NCBI GenBank assembly: GCA_002307725.1 | Contig: DBUB01000010.1 | Location: forward strand, 851,951 to 915,950 | Origin: Alphaproteobacteria bacterium UBA1301 | GTDB taxonomy: Bacteria; Pseudomonadota; Alphaproteobacteria; Micropepsales; Micropepsaceae | Reading direction: 5' to 3' | Length of the DNA: 64,000 nt | Part shown: piece after piece, positions 62,162 to 64,000 of the stretch | Layout: each line of letters starts with the position of its first letter | Position numbering within the stretch: position 1 is the stretch's first letter | Position numbers and translations under genes: made by a program | The notes under the pieces: model-generated | What the model was told of the DNA's origin: nothing | The model's input: only the letters and a program-made list of their open reading frames with translations | Database searches by the model: none

Positions 62162-64000
62162 CCGCGCAACAGATCCAGCACCGTCTTCGCCGCTTCCGGG
62201 ATGTTGGTGCCGGGGCCGAAGATGGCGGCGACACCTTGGGCTTTGAGGAAGGCATGATCCTTGGGCGGAATGACGCCGCCGAGTACCACCAGCGCGTTCG
62301 AGCCTTCTTGCTTCAACGCCGCGATCAATTCCGGCACCAGCGTTTTGTGTCCACCGGCGAGGCTGGAAACACCGACCACGCGCGCACCAGTGGCGACGGC
62401 GTTCTTGGCCACCTCTTCCGGCGTGGCAAACAGATCGCCGACATCGACCGCGAAACCGATATCGGCAAACGCCGACGCGATCACTTTGGCGCCGCGGTCG
62501 TGGCCGTCCTGGCCGATTTTCGCCACCAGGATGCGTGGCGGGCCGGCGTGCGTTTTGGCATAGGTTTCCACCTCGCCTTTCAGCGCGGCAAATTCATTGT
62601 CGCCAGTGAACTGCCCGCCATAGACGCCGGAAATCACGCGCGTTGTGGCGTGATGGCGGCCGTGAATCTGTTCGATGGCGGTGGAAATTTCGCCAACAGT
62701 GGCCCGCGACCGTGCCGCCTCGACTGCCAGCGTGAGCAGATTGGCCTCGCCCGCGGCCCCTTGGCGCAAAGCCGCAAGCGTCGCGGCGACTTTGGCGGCG
62801 TCGCGCACGGCTTTCACCGCCTTGAGGCGCGCCAGTTGGGCCGCAAGCACCGCGGCGTTGTCGACTTCGCGATAGGCGACATCGTCGTCGTGCGGCGGTT
62901 CGAACTTGTTGACGCCGACGATCACGTCTTCGCCCTTGTCAATGCGGGCCTGACGGCGGGCGGCGGAGTCTTCGATGGCGAGCTTGGCCTCATCGACACA
63001 AGCGGCGATACCGCCTTTCGCATCCACCCGGGCGATAATCTCCCGCGCGGCAGCGGCCAGCGAACCAGTCAGCGCTTCCACATAATACGAGCCGCCGAGC
63101 GGATCGACGGTGCGCATCACCTGGGTTTCGTGCTGAAGGATCAGTTGGGTGTTGCGGGCGATGCGGGCGGACTGTTCGGTCGGCAGCGCGATGGCTTCGT
63201 CGAAGGAATTGGTGTGCAGCGATTGGGTGCCGCCCAGCACCGCCGCCAACGCCTCATAGGCCGTGCGCACGATGTTGTTGTAAGGGTCCTGTTCGGTCAG
63301 CGACACGCCCGAGGTCTGGCAATGGGTGCGCAACATCAGACTTTCGGGTTTCTTGGCGCCGAAGCCTTGCATGATCTCGCACCAAACGAGACGCGCGGCG
63401 CGCAGCTTGGCGATCTCGAAAAAGAAGTTCATGCCGATGCCGAAGAAAAACGACAGCCGCGGCCCGAAGGCGTCGATGTCGAGGCCCCGTTTCAGCGCCG
63501 CCTTCACGTATTCCTTGCCATCGGCCAGCGTGTAGGCGAGTTCCTGCACCGCGGTCGCGCCCGCTTCGTGCATGTGATAGCCGCTGATCGAGATGGAATT
63601 GAACTTCGGCATTTTTTTCGCGGCGTATGCGATCACGTCGGCGACGATGCGCATGCTCGGCTTGGGCGGATAGATGTAGGTGTTCCGCACCATGAATTCT
63701 TTTAAAATGTCGTTCTGGATGGTGCCCGCCAATTTCGCCAGCGGCACGCCCTGCTCCTCCGCCGCGACGATGAAATTCGCCATGATCGGGATCACGGCGC
63801 CGTTCATGGTCATCGATACGCTCATGCGGTCCAGCGGAATGCCGTCGAACAGGATTTTCATGTCTTCAACGCTGTCGATGGCGACGCCCGCCTTGCCGAC
63901 ATCGCCCGCCACCCTGGGATGATCGCTGTCGTAGCCGCGATGGGTGGGAAGATCGAACGCTACCGACAAGCCCCGCTGCCCCGCCGCCAGATTGGCGCGG
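62158..64000 (-). CDS. scpA: Methylmalonyl-CoA mutase large subunit, 5' end outside window
   Basis: Interconverts (R)-methylmalonyl-CoA and succinyl-CoA with adenosylcobalamin, in propionate and branched-chain catabolism. The visible 614 residues cover most of the substrate barrel (GLSVAFDLPTHRGYDSDHPR, YGVNEYEDP-type region, GISVSLTEQDPYNNIVRTAYE-like) and the full cobalamin-binding domain with the ligand motif KIGQDGHDRGAKVIASAF and GVSSLAGGHKTLVPEL. The frame stays open to base 64000, so the start is beyond the edge; a TTG at 63969 is internal. The 3' end has a diverged second copy at 60028-60196. Confidence 0.95.
   Translation of the reverse strand, partial: RANLAAGQRGLSVAFDLPTHRGYDSDHPRVAGDVGKAGVAIDSVEDMKILFDGIPLDRMSVSMTMNGAVIPIMANFIVAAEEQGVPLAKLAGTIQNDILKEFMVRNTYIYPPKPSMRIVADVIAYAAKKMPKFNSISISGYHMHEAGATAVQELAYTLADGKEYVKAALKRGLDIDAFGPRLSFFFGIGMNFFFEIAKLRAARLVWCEIMQGFGAKKPESLMLRTHCQTSGVSLTEQDPYNNIVRTAYEALAAVLGGTQSLHTNSFDEAIALPTEQSARIARNTQLILQHETQVMRTVDPLGGSYYVEALTGSLAAAAREIIARVDAKGGIAACVDEAKLAIEDSAARRQARIDKGEDVIVGVNKFEPPHDDDVAYREVDNAAVLAAQLARLKAVKAVRDAAKVAATLAALRQGAAGEANLLTLAVEAARSRATVGEISTAIEQIHGRHHATTRVISGVYGGQFTGDNEFAALKGEVETYAKTHAGPPRILVAKIGQDGHDRGAKVIASAFADIGFAVDVGDLFATPEEVAKNAVATGARVVGVSSLAGGHKTLVPELIAALKQEGSNALVVLGGVIPPKDHAFLKAQGVAAIFGPGTNIPEAAKTVLDLLRG

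Overview
The window reads as chromosomal DNA of a high-GC alphaproteobacterium. The evidence is several gene orders I recall as typical of that class: lysC-ptsP, prfA-prmC-DUF4167-clpB, comF-grxC-nitrilase-DUF1178 next to ubiG, aroK-aroB-CorC-like, bolA/dnaJ-like/cobS-cobT, and rpmB next to a DUF3108 gene. A full-length adhE suggests fermentative ability. That would fit a facultative anaerobe such as Rhizomicrobium and relatives, but the genus cannot be fixed from this sequence alone. No rRNA, tRNA or CRISPR array was found.

Layout. 1-21 kb is mostly housekeeping: an M23 peptidase cut by the left edge, an acetate-type transporter, clpB behind a convincing RpoH promoter, release factor 1 with its methylase, a secreted retropepsin-like protein, ispG, a RodZ-like protein, the nitrogen PTS enzyme I, aspartokinase, ubiG, a tandem pair of zinc-ribbon (DUF1178-type) genes, nitrilase, glutaredoxin, comF, an NDUFAF5-like methyltransferase, and a two-gene operon of a RuBisCO-like protein with a cupin. 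21-36 kb holds mutT overlapping a lone Flp pilin, a glycosyltransferase, a gene-poor kilobase with a frameshifted RidA-like remnant, adhE with its terminator, a stand-alone lpxD with an M15 peptidase, argJ, secA, a CsgG-like protein, a GT-C-like membrane protein and accA.

36.5-40.5 kb is an accessory island between accA and xerD, which I recall as neighbours in many alphaproteobacteria. It contains a low-GC, tightly coupled three-gene cassette (HNH endonuclease, an unrecognised 211-residue protein, a minimal nucleotidyltransferase), a dispersed palindromic repeat and an SDF-family transporter. The cassette is the best candidate here for an undescribed system, possibly a defence or conflict module. 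40.5-55 kb returns to core genes: xerD, a large exported unknown, a 56-residue membrane protein, aroK, aroB, a CorC-like protein, bolA, a J-domain protein, cobS, cobT, rpmB and DUF3108, plus a secreted esterase and a VUT-like membrane protein.

55-64 kb has a universal stress protein, a ketopantoate reductase-like enzyme, a secreted S9 peptidase followed by a second retropepsin-like protein, and a TPR-sulfotransferase gene. That last gene is flanked on both sides by copies of the 3' end of the methylmalonyl-CoA mutase gene; the intact mutase runs off the right edge. At least four families of palindromic intergenic repeats are scattered through the window.
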